DNA of 64,000 nucleotides from Kitasatospora purpeofusca (GCF_000718025.1 NZ_JODS01000011.1:1-64000), one strand, 5' to 3'. Shown: positions 44,769-53,116, numbered from the stretch's first letter. The notes: generated from the letters alone by a model not told the origin. Numbers and translations: made by a program.

Positions 44769-45173
44769 TCAGGGGCGCGTCCCTGCGGTCGGGCGGCCGA
44801 ACAGCAGGTCGTAGCCGGGCGGCAGCTGGAGCAGGACCTGGTCCATGAGGTCGTCGCCGGCGGCGTCGGCCACTGTGGACAGGACGGCGCCGACGTCCCA
44901 CAGGGCCGTGGCGTCGGTGGCGCCCTCGATCCAGGCCGCGGTCGCGCGCACGAACCGCTCGGCATTGAGGGGCGCGGCGGCCTGCAGCGGGTTGAGCAGG
45001 ATCAGGGACATGGTCTCGGGCAGTCGGGCGGCCAGTTCCGCCCGCACGTCGCCGACCAGGTGGGCGCCGAGCAGGGCGAGAACCACCCGGGCGGCCCGCT
45101 CGGCCTCGTGCAGGCTGTCGTACTCACCGCGCTCCCGGACCTCTTCCAGGAACGCCTCCCATCGAAGCGTCAT
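44769..45173 (-). CDS. DUF2267 domain protein
   Basis: The product has 134 residues. It has the same architecture as the downstream paralogue: HEAERAARVVLALLGAHLVG, VRAELAARLPETMSLILLNP, FVRATAAWIEGATDATALWD and QLPPGYDLLFGRP. GGAGGG lies eight bases before ATG 45173. It forms part of a same-strand run (Hsp20, STAS, DUF2267, DUF2267) with gaps of 44-123 bases, probably a stress-induced operon read from the hsp20 promoter. Confidence 0.87.
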   Translation of the reverse strand: MTLRWEAFLEEVRERGEYDSLHEAERAARVVLALLGAHLVGDVRAELAARLPETMSLILLNPLQAAAPLNAERFVRATAAWIEGATDATALWDVGAVLSTVADAAGDDLMDQVLLQLPPGYDLLFGRPTAGTRP

Positions 45174-45217
45174 CGCAGTTCTCCCTCCGTTCCGAGGCCC
45201 GGTGCGCCCGGGTGATC

Positions 45218-45514
45218 TCAGGGCTCGACAGCCAGGCGCCGGTGCAGACCGGTCAGCTCGAGCAGCCGCACTACGCAGCGGCCGGCCCCGTGCAGGACCA
45301 GGCGGGCGCCGCACCGGTCGGCCCGGCCCTGGGCCCGGACCAGGGCGTCCAGGCCCGCGCAGTCCATGAACGTCACCTCCGACAGGTCCAGGACCACCTC
45401 CCGGTGCGACTCGAGGGCGGTGGCCAGAGCACGGTGCAGCGAGGGTGCGGCGTCGAGGTCGATCTCGCCGTGGGCTCGCACGATGAAGGGCTGGTTGCTG
45501 TTCTGGCCGTTCAT
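45218..45514 (-). CDS. STAS-domain anti-anti-sigma factor-like protein lacking the phospho-serine
   Basis: The product has 98 residues, a single STAS domain: IVRAHGEIDLDAAPSLHRAL, VVLDLSEVTFMDCAGLDALV, GARLVLHGAGRCVVRLLELT. In SpoIIAA/RsbV proteins the motif is D-S-S-G, and the second Ser is phosphorylated by the anti-sigma kinase. Here it is Asp51-Cys-Ala53-Gly, so the acceptor is Ala. If it binds an RsbW-type partner, it would do so constitutively. Its neighbours are Hsp20 upstream and DUF2267 genes downstream; a SpoIIE phosphatase and an RsbW fragment lie 3-5 kb away. Confidence 0.88.
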   Translation of the reverse strand: MNGQNSNQPFIVRAHGEIDLDAAPSLHRALATALESHREVVLDLSEVTFMDCAGLDALVRAQGRADRCGARLVLHGAGRCVVRLLELTGLHRRLAVEP

Positions 45515-45637
45515 GGCGTTTGCGCGTCGCTGCGGGTAGGCCGGTCCACGTGGGCCGGACCGGCGGTCGAGGGGTGTTCCGGCCGCCTCATTCGATCGGG
45601 GGGGATCGGGGGCGGCCGGGACGCATCGGGGAACGGG

Positions 45638-46072
45638 TCAGGCCTGGATCTGCTTGCGGCTTCCGCGGTGGCTGATCTCGATCTTGCGCGGCTTGGCCTT
45701 CTCGGCGACCGGGATCTTCAGGGTCAGCACGCCGGCGTCGTAGTCGGCGGTGATTCCGGCGGGGTCGAGGGTGTCGGAGAGCATCACCTGGCGGGAGAAC
45801 ACGCCGAGAGGGCGCTCGGACAGCTCCCACTTGATGCCCTCGCCCTCCTGGCGCGGGCGGCGCTCGGCCTTGACGGTCACCATGTTCCGCTCGACGTCGA
45901 TGTCGATCGCCTCCGGGTCCACCCCCGGCAGGTCGAAGCAGATCACGTACTCGTCGCCGGCCCGGTAGGCGTCCAACGGCATCGGTGTCGGACGCGACCA
46001 GGTGCCGGACGTGCTGAGGAACTGCTGGGTCAGCCGGTCCAGTTCGCGGAACGGGTCAGTGCGCAGCAGCAT
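45638..46072 (-). CDS. Hsp20/HSP18 small heat shock protein
   Basis: The product has 144 residues. The alpha-crystallin domain spans about 40-130: EYVICFDLPGVDPEAIDIDV, VKAERRPRQEGEGIKWELSE, and the conserved ADYDAGVLTLKIPVAEKAKP near the end. It is a cytoplasmic ATP-independent holdase that binds unfolding proteins at heat stress. GGAGG lies before ATG 46072. It is divergent from the HSP18-type regulator with a shared operator-promoter, which matches the S. albus RheA/hsp18 arrangement in principle. Confidence 0.95.
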   Translation of the reverse strand: MLLRTDPFRELDRLTQQFLSTSGTWSRPTPMPLDAYRAGDEYVICFDLPGVDPEAIDIDVERNMVTVKAERRPRQEGEGIKWELSERPLGVFSRQVMLSDTLDPAGITADYDAGVLTLKIPVAEKAKPRKIEISHRGSRKQIQA

Positions 46073-46124
46073 TGCGAAACACCTCCATGGATCGAGTGGG
46101 AGCCAGTGCGCTTCACCTGACTCC

Positions 46125-46175
46125 TTTCTAGCGCGTCATCCATCCGATGACAAGATGGAGTGTCGCCTGTAGAGT
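46125..46175. promoter_or_regulatory. Back-to-back promoters sharing one -35 element with internal operator
   Basis: Minus strand (hsp20): TTGTCA (46153-46148), 17-base spacer, TAGAAA (46130-46125). Plus strand (regulator): TGACAA (46148-46153), 16-base spacer, TAGAGT (46170-46175), six bases before the regulator ATG, implying a leaderless transcript. The palindrome GTCATC (46135-46140) / GATGAC (46146-46151) lies in the hsp20 spacer and overlaps the shared -35, so one bound dimer would block both promoters. Confidence 0.7.
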
Positions 46176-46181
46176 GACTGC

Positions 46182-46868
46182 ATGAGCGAGAAGTCCCGCA
46201 GAGCCGCCCCCGACGCCTCCCCGCCGGTCGAGCCCGTCTCCTTCCTGACGGCCGCGGCGGCACTGGCCGCCATCGATGACGCCGTCCGCACCGCCCAGAA
46301 CCCCGTGTCCCGGCCCCCGGCCGCCTCCGACACGCGGGAAGGCCCCGATCAGGCCCTGGCCGCACTCGTCCTGCTGCGCGAGTTGCGCGGCCGCCTCGCC
46401 GGCTGGGAAGCCGGCCTGGTGGAGACCGCCCGGGAGGCCGGCGCCACCTGGGCCGACCTCGCCCACCCCATGGGCGTCGCCAGCCGCCAGGCCGCCGAGA
46501 ACCGCTACCTGCGCCTCAAGCCCGCCGCCGCCGCTTCGCCGTCCGGTACCGGCGCCGAACGGGTCAAGGCCGTCCGCGACCGGCGGGCCGCCGACCGATC
46601 GGTCACCGTCTGGGCCCGCGAGAACGCCGCCGAACTGCGGGTCCTCGCCGCCCGGATCACCACGGCCGCACTCGCTCCCGGCGCCCGTCCCGCCCAGGCC
46701 GCCCTGACGACCGCCCTCGCCGCCACCGACCCCGCCGACCTCATCGAGCCCCTCACCGCCGTCCGCCCCCACCTCGGCACCGGCCACGACGACCTCGCCG
46801 CCCGCCTCGACACCCTCACCCACCACACCACCCAGCTCCGCGACGACAGCGACCGACGCCGCGCCTGA
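46182..46868 (+). CDS. HSP18-type transcriptional regulator
   Basis: The product has 228 residues and is divergent from hsp20. It resembles the small group annotated as HSP18 transcriptional regulators in Streptomyces. It has an Ala-rich helical N-terminal domain (FLTAAAALAAIDDAVRTAQN), a putative helix-turn-helix region, WEAGLVETAREAGATWADLA then SRQAAENRYLRLKP, and a C-terminal half with LTALAATDPADLIEPLTAVR. It is expected to repress hsp20 and itself through the operator between them, with heat releasing repression. A -10 element six bases before ATG 46182 argues for leaderless translation and for this start. Confidence 0.8.
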   Translation: MSEKSRRAAPDASPPVEPVSFLTAAAALAAIDDAVRTAQNPVSRPPAASDTREGPDQALAALVLLRELRGRLAGWEAGLVETAREAGATWADLAHPMGVASRQAAENRYLRLKPAAAASPSGTGAERVKAVRDRRAADRSVTVWARENAAELRVLAARITTAALAPGARPAQAALTTALAATDPADLIEPLTAVRPHLGTGHDDLAARLDTLTHHTTQLRDDSDRRRA

Positions 46869-47059
46869 CCCCGCCGCCGAAAGTCGCCGGCAGGACCTCC
46901 GCGAATTCCAGTACACCTACGTCAGCCAGGACGGACAGCCGCCCCTCCGCGTCCTGCTCGCCCCCGAGCCGTGAGTGCATCACCCTTCCCGAGGTCGCCG
47001 ACCCCGCCGCCAGCGAGCCCGCGTACTCCCCGCGCAACCGCACCGCGACACAGGCCACG

Positions 47060-47290
47060 GTGTTCACGGAGCCCGGGTGCGACGGCGACTTCTTCACCCT
47101 GCGCCCGCTCACGGGCCGCGGCAGCGCGAGCCGGTTCGCGATGGCAGAAGCCGTCCTGGTGCTGGCCACCGTCGCCCAGCGATTCCGCTTCGAAGCCGTC
47201 ACGCCAGGAGTCCCACCACACGCCGCGCTGTCCCTGCGACCCGCCCGACCGATCCGGGCCACCGTGTGCGAACGCACCCGGGCCACCTGA
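47060..47290 (+). pseudogene. Cytochrome P450 C-terminal fragment
   Basis: About 76 residues retain the P450 heme-binding helix and C-terminus: LTGRGSASRFAMAEAVLVLA, TVAQRFRFEAVTPGVPPHAA, LSLRPARPIRATVCER. The heme-ligating Cys of the F-x2-G-x3-C-x-G motif is replaced (GRGSASRF), and the rest of the enzyme is gone. Immediately upstream (46900-46974) a different short frame ends QYTYVSQDGQPPLRVLLAPE-P-stop, another fragment. Both are remnants of deleted genes. Confidence 0.65.
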
Positions 47291-47431
47291 CACCGCCCCA
47301 GGCCACTCACCGCACCGCAGACCCCGGCCCCCACCAGGACGGGACAGCTCTGGCAACCGGGGTCCGGTTGCCCAGCCGCAAACCGCCCTGTCACAGAACA
47401 CGCCGATACGGTCACTCCTCACCTTCCCCAG

Positions 47432-47795
47432 GTGCCCTGCTCGGGACGCCGGTCCTCGCCGACCGCGAGCGCCGTCCTCACGTGGATCTGCGTCGGCCCC
47501 GACTCCCGGGCGAACATGTGGCTGGACCACGCGGCGCTGCCGGAGGCGGCCGCCGGCGAACTCGTCACCGTCCTCGCCCGCGCCGGCCTCCACGAACGCG
47601 CGATCACCTGCTGGCCGAACTCGCCCTCCTCGGGGTCCGCCGCGCATCCGACACCGCCACGTCCTGGACCTCACCGCCCGGGCCGCCGACGCAGGCCTCG
47701 ACCTGCCGATGGCGGACGCGCTCTGCGCGGCCGCCGCACACCGCCTCGAAGCCCCGCTGGTCGCCGCCGGCCTGTTGTCCGCCGAGACGCCGTAA
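47432..47795 (+). pseudogene. Frameshifted unknown gene fragment
   Basis: Protein-like text passes through three frames: VLTWICVGPDSRANMWLDHA and EAAAGELVTVLARAGLHERA, then LLAELALLGVRRASDTA, then VLDLTARAADAGLDLPMADA and LEAPLVAAGLLSAETP-stop. At least two shifts are needed to join it. I do not recognise the family. Confidence 0.35.
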
Positions 47796-47851
47796 CCAGG
47801 CCCGGGCCCACCGGATTCACCCACCCGCGCGGAGCCGGGCCCCTGTGAGGG

Positions 47852-48922
47852 TTACCGGCGGGGTGCTCGCGGACGGCGTCGGGGGCGGACATGTCGGACC
47901 TGCCAGTGCGTGAGGCCGGCCGGTGGGTGGTGAAGGACAGGTGTCGACACGCAGCGTGCACGAATGTGTCGGGCGGAGACCGCGGACGCCTTCGCGGGAG
48001 TGTCCGATCCGGCAGGGACCGCCGCGAGGCGCAGCGTCGTGAGCGACGGGTTGGCGGCGGCCCGCGCCCTCAGCTGCCGGGCGAGCCCGGCATAGGTGCC
48101 TTGTCCCGATCGGCTCGATGCGTCTTCTCGTTCCGGCCGGGGCACCCCGGGTGGAGGAGCCGGCCGGCGCTCACCGAGAGGGCGGATGTGTCGACGGGAG
48201 CCGAAGAGCGGGAGGGGCCGGGACGGGCCGAACCCGGGGTGGGGGTCGGACGGGGCCGGTCGGGGCGGCACGGCGAGGGGTGGGCCGGATGGCCTGCGGC
48301 CGCTGGGCAGGATCCCGAAGGGCGCGTGGACGACCGGGAGCCCCTTCGCGGCCCACCACTCCCCGACGGTGAGGGGCCGCGGACGGGGAGCGGGGAACTC
48401 GACGGGCTCGGGCACACGGGCACGGTGGTAGTACCTCGGCGGCTTCTTATCCTGTTCCGCGGGCCGCGGCACCGGTGGAGGAGGGGCGTTCCTGCGCCGG
48501 CGGTAGGCGGCCTGCCGGCAGGAGGAGCTGCAGTACAGCCGGGGGTGTCCCACCGCCTTCTGGACGAACGGCGGCGCCGTGCACCCCGCCAGCGCGCACC
48601 GGTGGACAGGAACGACGTCCTTGACGGCCCGCCACACCTCTGGTGAGAACCTGGGGCCGGCGCCGTGCAACTCCGTCCTCAGCAGGGGCGCCAGCTCACT
48701 GGACCGCAGCCGCTCCAGCAGGTGGCTGATCAGCGTCGTGAGCCGGTCCACCGACAGCCCGTGGCGCCGGGCCAACTGCTCGGGGGGCGCCTGGCCGAGG
48801 TAGTGCAGGAGGATCGTCCGTTCGGCGGGCGCGAGGAGCCTGCGCAGCGCCCGCCCCAGAACGTCCTCGCCGACGTACCGCCCCACCGGGTCGTGGTCGG
48901 GCCCGTAGCGCCAGTGCCTCAC
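47852..48922 (-). CDS. HTH protein with zinc-binding cysteine motif
   Basis: The product has 356 residues from GTG 48922. Residues 20-85 resemble a sigma-70 region-4-like helix-turn-helix (APAERTILLHYLGQAPPEQL, ARRHGLSVDRLTTLISHLLE). Residues 105-145 carry HRCALAGCTAPPF and RLYCSSSCRQAAYRRRR, a C-x4-C / C-x3-C zinc-binding element like those of CGNR or FCS-type fingers. The remainder is Pro/Arg-rich and probably disordered; translation may end earlier in related proteins. The start overlaps the preceding stop codon (GTGA), so it is coupled to the small membrane protein. A DNA- or RNA-binding role is inferred. Confidence 0.65.
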   Translation of the reverse strand: MRHWRYGPDHDPVGRYVGEDVLGRALRRLLAPAERTILLHYLGQAPPEQLARRHGLSVDRLTTLISHLLERLRSSELAPLLRTELHGAGPRFSPEVWRAVKDVVPVHRCALAGCTAPPFVQKAVGHPRLYCSSSCRQAAYRRRRNAPPPPVPRPAEQDKKPPRYYHRARVPEPVEFPAPRPRPLTVGEWWAAKGLPVVHAPFGILPSGRRPSGPPLAVPPRPAPSDPHPGFGPSRPLPLFGSRRHIRPLGERRPAPPPGVPRPEREDASSRSGQGTYAGLARQLRARAAANPSLTTLRLAAVPAGSDTPAKASAVSARHIRARCVSTPVLHHPPAGLTHWQVRHVRPRRRPRAPRR

Positions 48923-49230
48923 CGCTGCTCCTCCTGCCCGGTCCCGCCGTCCGCCGCCGCTCCCCCGGACACCGTGTCACCGCCCCCGGCGAGCGCCGGG
49001 TCCGCGCCGCCGGACCCGGGAAGACCGGGCTGGGGCTGGGGCTGCTGCGCCCGGGACGCACGCTGCGACGCGACCAGCATGGCGGAACTGGTCTCCAGGA
49101 TCTTTGGAAGGTCCGCCGGACGGGCCCGGCGGACCACCTGGCCCGCGATGCGCCCGTGGACGAGGAGGGCCACGACCACCACCGCAGCGGTCACCACCAC
49201 CGGAATGATCAGCAGAACCGAGTACGACAC
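48919..49230 (-). CDS. Small single-span membrane protein coupled to the zinc-HTH gene
   Basis: The product has 103 residues from GTG 49230, with GAAAGGA upstream. An N-terminal transmembrane segment (VLLIIPVVVTAAVVVVALLV) is followed by a cytoplasmic-looking helix (QVVRRARPADLPKILETSSA) and a Gln/Gly/Ala-rich tail. Its stop overlaps the next gene's GTG in a four-base GTGA, so both proteins are made in fixed ratio. A membrane tether for the downstream HTH protein is conceivable. Confidence 0.65.
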   Translation of the reverse strand: MSYSVLLIIPVVVTAAVVVVALLVHGRIAGQVVRRARPADLPKILETSSAMLVASQRASRAQQPQPQPGLPGSGGADPALAGGGDTVSGGAAADGGTGQEEQR

Positions 49231-49255
49231 AGCGTTGCGTCCTTTCGTCCCAGAA

Positions 49256-49301
49256 CGCCGAAGAGGCCCCCGACGCAGATGCGTCGGGGGCCTCTTCGGC
49301 G
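49256..49301. terminator. Perfect 21-bp hairpin upstream of the coupled operon
   Basis: The inverted repeat CGCCGAAGAGGCCCCCGACGC (49256-49276) / its exact complement (49281-49301) has the 4-base loop AGAT. It ends 26 bases before the GTG of the minus-strand operon. It may insulate the operon from read-through or act as a leader hairpin. Confidence 0.6.
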
Positions 49302-50382
49302 ACAGCAAAAAGCCCGCCGTCACCGGCGGGCCGACAACCGGACACACGGGCATCCGGACCGGACGTGAATTTAGAGAAACACCGGCCCGAACACAAGCGG
49401 ACCGCCGCCGTCATGAGGAACAGCAGGTCAGAGCCTGCAGAAGAAGTCGGTGACTCCCGCAGGTTCCGTAACACGGCCCCGCACGCCAAGAGTGAACCGC
49501 CGCTCACGACGCCCCTCGGGCCCCTCCCGGAAGTGACCAGCACTCAGCCCCTGCCCCGGGGCCTCACCTCCCTGGTCCCCGACGCCCGAACCCGCGCCAC
49601 CCCCGGGCGAGCGCGCCGCCCTCAGCTCCCCCACCCGCACGAGGCGACTGTGCCGGCCCCGGTACTCGCCGCGGCCGCCGAACTGATCACCCCCGGCTCA
49701 AGGACCCTGACCCGGCGACCCGGGAAGCGGCCACCGCCATCTGCGCCCGGCTGCTCTCCGCGATCGACGGCGCCACCTTGGGTGGTAGCCGCCAGGGTGT
49801 TCCTGCCCCACCCCTGGCCCGACTCACCGCCGCATCCGCTGAACAGCCAGAACAGGGTAGGACTGTCCTGAACATCTCAGGGAGCCAGGGGCAAGCGGTA
49901 CGCCGTGCCAGCCGTACGGTGGGCCGATTCCAGGCCGCCTGTCGGTGGTGGGGTCCCACGTGCGGCGCCGTGGACGCTGCTGATCTTGATCGTCGGGCCA
50001 GGCCCCTGTCCGGCCGTATCCCACCCGAGTCGGTCGCGCAGACCCTCGAGCGTGGCCACAACACGAGGTGGCGTTGCAGGCCGGCCGGGGCGAGTGGTTC
50101 TGCGCATGGGCCCGGGCCCGGCTTCCTGCCGAGCGCGGCCGGCGTACCGGTCGGGGCAGACCCCGGCCACTGCGCGCTCGTCCCGAAGCACCGGCCCGCA
50201 CCCTCGAACTGCTGCCGCAGCCGCCCCGGGGTGCGGGCCGTACTCGCCGATCGGCAGGTACAGCCCGACGAACCCTCACTCGGCATCCGACAGTCGCGCT
50301 CGCGTCACACAACACGGCCCACCGGACCACGATCTGCCCACGCGAGCGAACCACGCAAATCGATCACGACCAAACACGGACC
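49302..50382. other. 1.1 kb region without a supportable gene
   Basis: Frames here overlap on both strands with Arg/Pro-rich products. A short plus-strand stretch near 49720-49790 (REAATAICARLLSAIDGATL) may be decayed coding sequence. No repeats or promoter elements stand out. Confidence 0.35.
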
Positions 50383-50742
50383 CTAGTCGTCGGCGACGGT
50401 CTGCGGGTGGTTCCCGGTGCGGCGGAGTTGTTCGTTGATGCGCAGGGCTTCTTCGAGTTGGTCCTCGAGGATGATGATGCGGCAGGCGGCGTCGATGGGC
50501 GTGCCCTGGTCGACGAGGTCGCGGGCGCGCATCGCGATCCGCAGTTGGTAGCGGGAGAAGCGGCGGTGGCCGCCGTCGGAGCGCAGTGGGGTGATGAGTC
50601 CTTGGTCGCCGAGGGCGCGCAGGAAGCCGGCGGTGGTGCCGGTCATCGCGGCCGCCCGGCCCATGGTGTAGGCGGGGTAGTCGTCGTCGTCGAAGGAGCT
50701 GACGGTATCGGGGGTGTCCGGCCGGTCGGTGGTCGTGGTCAC
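50383..50742 (-). CDS. MerR-like helix-turn-helix regulator
   Basis: The product has 119 residues from GTG 50742, with AGAGG upstream. The helix-turn-helix reads YTMGRAAAMTGTTAGFLRAL then LITPLRSDGGHRRFSRYQLR, the winged MerR pattern with the typical GGHRRFS wing. A C-terminal dimer helix (ACRIIILEDQLEEALRINEQ) follows. It lacks a ligand domain, like a family of short MerR-type regulators common in Streptomyces. The plus-strand neighbours are repeats, and the target is unknown. Confidence 0.85.
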   Translation of the reverse strand: MTTTTDRPDTPDTVSSFDDDDYPAYTMGRAAAMTGTTAGFLRALGDQGLITPLRSDGGHRRFSRYQLRIAMRARDLVDQGTPIDAACRIIILEDQLEEALRINEQLRRTGNHPQTVADD

Positions 50743-50939
50743 TGCACCTCTTCCTGTTTCCTGTTCGGGAACGCGTGGAGGGGCCCCGGCGCCGTTGCGG
50801 CTCCGGGGCCCCGAAGGGAAACTTCACCATCTACCGGCCCAGGGCCGGTCCTTGTGTCCGCAACTCCTCGGGGGAGGAGGGTTGCGGGGATCGCGTATGC
50901 GTGACCGGAAACCACCGTCCTTCGTACCTTGAGGGGTCT

Positions 50940-51480
50940 GCGGTGTCCGCCCGGACGAGGCTCATCTCACGGGCCGGGCGATCCTGATGGCGCCAGCGCC
51001 CTCCGTTCTTCCTCTGCGTCATCTGACAACCTGCGAACTGCTCGTACTGCTGTACTGCCACTTGCCGGTGCTGCCTACTGCTTGTCCTGCCGTGGTGGCC
51101 GTCCAGGCCCACTGTCCGGTCCGGCAGCCAGCCCCGTCGCCCGTCCTGCTCGAACTTCTCGGCTCGGAACCCCACTGCCCGGACTTCCCCAGTACGCGCG
51201 CCCGCAGTCCGGCGCCTTTGCTGAGGCCCTGCGTACTTCATCCACTGGTGACTGCGACTCGACTGCACCTGCGTTCACTGCGGTACCGCTGGTGGCGGCC
51301 CCTGATCACTGCGGGCCGCCCGGCCCGGTAGCCGGTCCTGTCGCCGTACTGCACCAACCCTGGCTTCGGAACCCCACAACCGCGCCGACCTGCGAACTTC
51401 TGGTACTGCTCCCGCCAGTTCGTGTCTGGCGGGCCTTGCCGACTGCTGACTACGAGAGAAACACTAGCCACGCCCTCCAT
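50940..51480. repeat. Intergenic region dense in ACTGC/GTACTGC repeats
   Basis: ACTGC occurs 12 times between 51037 and 51446. A 23-base unit recurs in two near-identical copies at about 51029 and 51387 (ACCTGCGAACT-G/T-CT-C/G-GTACTGCT). A third, weaker relative lies near 51145. At this base composition fewer than one ACTGC is expected in 410 bases. No coding frame explains it: minus-strand frames contain EQYQKFAG and QQYEQFAG in two different frames. Function unknown. Confidence 0.5.
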
Positions 51481-51598
51481 CAATGTCTACTCCAGCCAGC
51501 ACAGATTTTTCGGCGTCCGGGCGGCAGGTAGTCTTCGCCACGCGCACGGGCCGGGACACACCGCGCGCGACCAGCGACAACGCGCAGAAGGGTGAACG

Positions 51599-51820
51599 GT
51601 GGAAGGAACCGGCAACGTGCCGACGGCTCGCACGCCCGCCCCCCATACGAGGGAGTCCCTGCTCGCGGCGCTCGCCGAAGCGGTCCACGACCGCGACGAA
51701 CGCACCCTGCGCCGACTCCTGGCCCGCCTCGCCGAGCAGATCACCTTCGCCGACCTGCCCGGCCTGCGAAGCGCGCTCCAGGCGCGCCGCCGCCCCGAGC
51801 CACCCGAGCAGCGCCGGTGA
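51599..51820 (+). CDS. Small helical protein
   Basis: The product has 73 residues from GTG 51599, with AAGGG six bases upstream. A helical core (ESLLAALAEAVHDRDERTLR, RLLARLAEQITFADLPGLRS) sits between basic or Pro-rich ends. Composition is protein-like and the ribosome site is good for so short a gene. No family is recognised. Confidence 0.5.
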   Translation: MEGTGNVPTARTPAPHTRESLLAALAEAVHDRDERTLRRLLARLAEQITFADLPGLRSALQARRRPEPPEQRR

Positions 51821-52408
51821 GCCGTAGGGCGCCGCGAGAGCGGCCTCCGGGACCCCGCCAAGCACGGCGGCCTCACCCAGGAGGAGAGCAAGCAGCGGCT
51901 CTCGAACCTCTTCGGGGCCGTCAACGACAACAACGACCGCCCCCGGCGGCCAGCCCGGCTACAAGAAGCAGCCCGGCTACCAGGAGCAGCACTCCAGCGA
52001 ACCTGTCACCGTGATCGCCAGCGACGACCAAGGCCCGTTCGGTTGTGGACGGGCCGGTGTCCGACACCACCGGCTTTCCCGCCGACCTGCTCTACACCTC
52101 CGGCACCGCCGGTACTCCGCCGAGGCCACCTGGGGTGCAGCGGAGCGGGGTGCGGCGTGCCCGATGGGCGCAGCGGGCGACGGCGGCCGGGTTCAAGACG
52201 GGGGCGCGGGCGGGCTGATGACGGCGTCACCGGCTCCACGGCTGGCCGGATCCGGGCCCAGGTCCAGGTCCAGGTCCAGGTCCAGGTCCAGGTCCACTCT
52301 CCTTCGGTGCGGGGCATGCGAGAAGGGCCCGCCGCCCCGCTGTCCGGGGAGGCGGCCCCTCGGTGGGCACGTCGGGGCTGATGAGGCTCCCCCGTTCAAC
52401 GGCTGCTG
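51821..52408. other. Intergenic region with fragment and hexamer repeat
   Basis: A plus-strand stretch near 51835-51945 reads SGLRDPAKHGGLTQEESKQR then LSNLFGAVNDNNDR, probably a gene fragment without a start. The hexamer CCAGGT is repeated six and a half times at 52258-52296. No intact gene is supported. Confidence 0.4.
52258..52296. repeat. Hexanucleotide tandem repeat (CCAGGT)n
   Basis: CCA followed by six exact copies of GGTCCA. It is intergenic, just downstream of the B3/B4 gene stop on the opposite strand. Copy number may vary between isolates. Confidence 0.85.
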
Positions 52409-53116
52409 TCAGGGGGCGGTTTGCGGGTGTGCGGGGCCGAGGTAGTGGACGGTGCTCCGGGTGCAGTGGTCGGCGAGCAGGTCGCGCAGTTCGTCGGCGG
52501 CGGTGGTCAGGAGGTGGCCGTCGCGGGTGGACTGGAGGGTTTCGAGGACGAAGGCGACGTGGGTGGAGTCCTCGGTGACGCGGGTGCGGTGGGAGTCGCG
52601 GTGGTTCCAGTGGCGGGTGAGGACGTCGGTGGTGTCGGCGTAGATGACCTCGCCGTGCTTGGGGTTCTCGACGGTGTCGGGCTCGCCGAGCGGAGTGAAG
52701 GTCTCGGTGCCCTGCGCGTGGCGGATGTCGATGTCGCCGGTGACACGGTCGAGGTCGAAGGCGCCGGCGGGCAGGCCGTGGCGGACGGAGACGGTGTTGT
52801 AGGAGTCGACGGCCGGGTTGATCCGGGGCAGCGTTCCCTTCTTCGCCAGGCGGCGGCCGAGGGCGTCGACGCTGGGGCGGATACGGCGGGGGTTGGTGCC
52901 GAAGGAGCGGTAGGCGGTGTGCCATGCCTCGATGCGCGGGTCGCTCTCGTCGGCGGGGGCCCAGGTGCCGGCGGCGAGCCGGGTTTCCAGGGCTTGCTGG
53001 GCGGCGGCGGTGGCAGGCCAGGGTTCGTGGCCGCGCAGGCCGGTGGCGGTGACGACGGCGATGAGGGTGTCGGGAAAGGCGGCGGCGACGGTGGGGCCGA
53101 GGCGGAAGGTGGTCAT
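52409..53116 (-). CDS. B3/B4 (tRNA-binding-type) domain protein
   Basis: The product has 235 residues. It matches the stand-alone B3/B4 domain proteins related to the editing module of phenylalanyl-tRNA synthetase beta: EAWHTAYRSFGTNPRRIRPS, LPRINPAVDSYNTVSVRHGL, GDIDIRHAQGTETFTPLG, HWNHRDSHRTRVTEDS. These proteins are thought to hydrolyse mischarged tRNA or act on amino acids. ATG 53116 has no good ribosome site, so translation may be coupled to the preceding PaiB-like gene, 40 bases upstream. It is the last gene of the transporter cluster. Confidence 0.88.
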   Translation of the reverse strand: MTTFRLGPTVAAAFPDTLIAVVTATGLRGHEPWPATAAAQQALETRLAAGTWAPADESDPRIEAWHTAYRSFGTNPRRIRPSVDALGRRLAKKGTLPRINPAVDSYNTVSVRHGLPAGAFDLDRVTGDIDIRHAQGTETFTPLGEPDTVENPKHGEVIYADTTDVLTRHWNHRDSHRTRVTEDSTHVAFVLETLQSTRDGHLLTTAADELRDLLADHCTRSTVHYLGPAHPQTAP

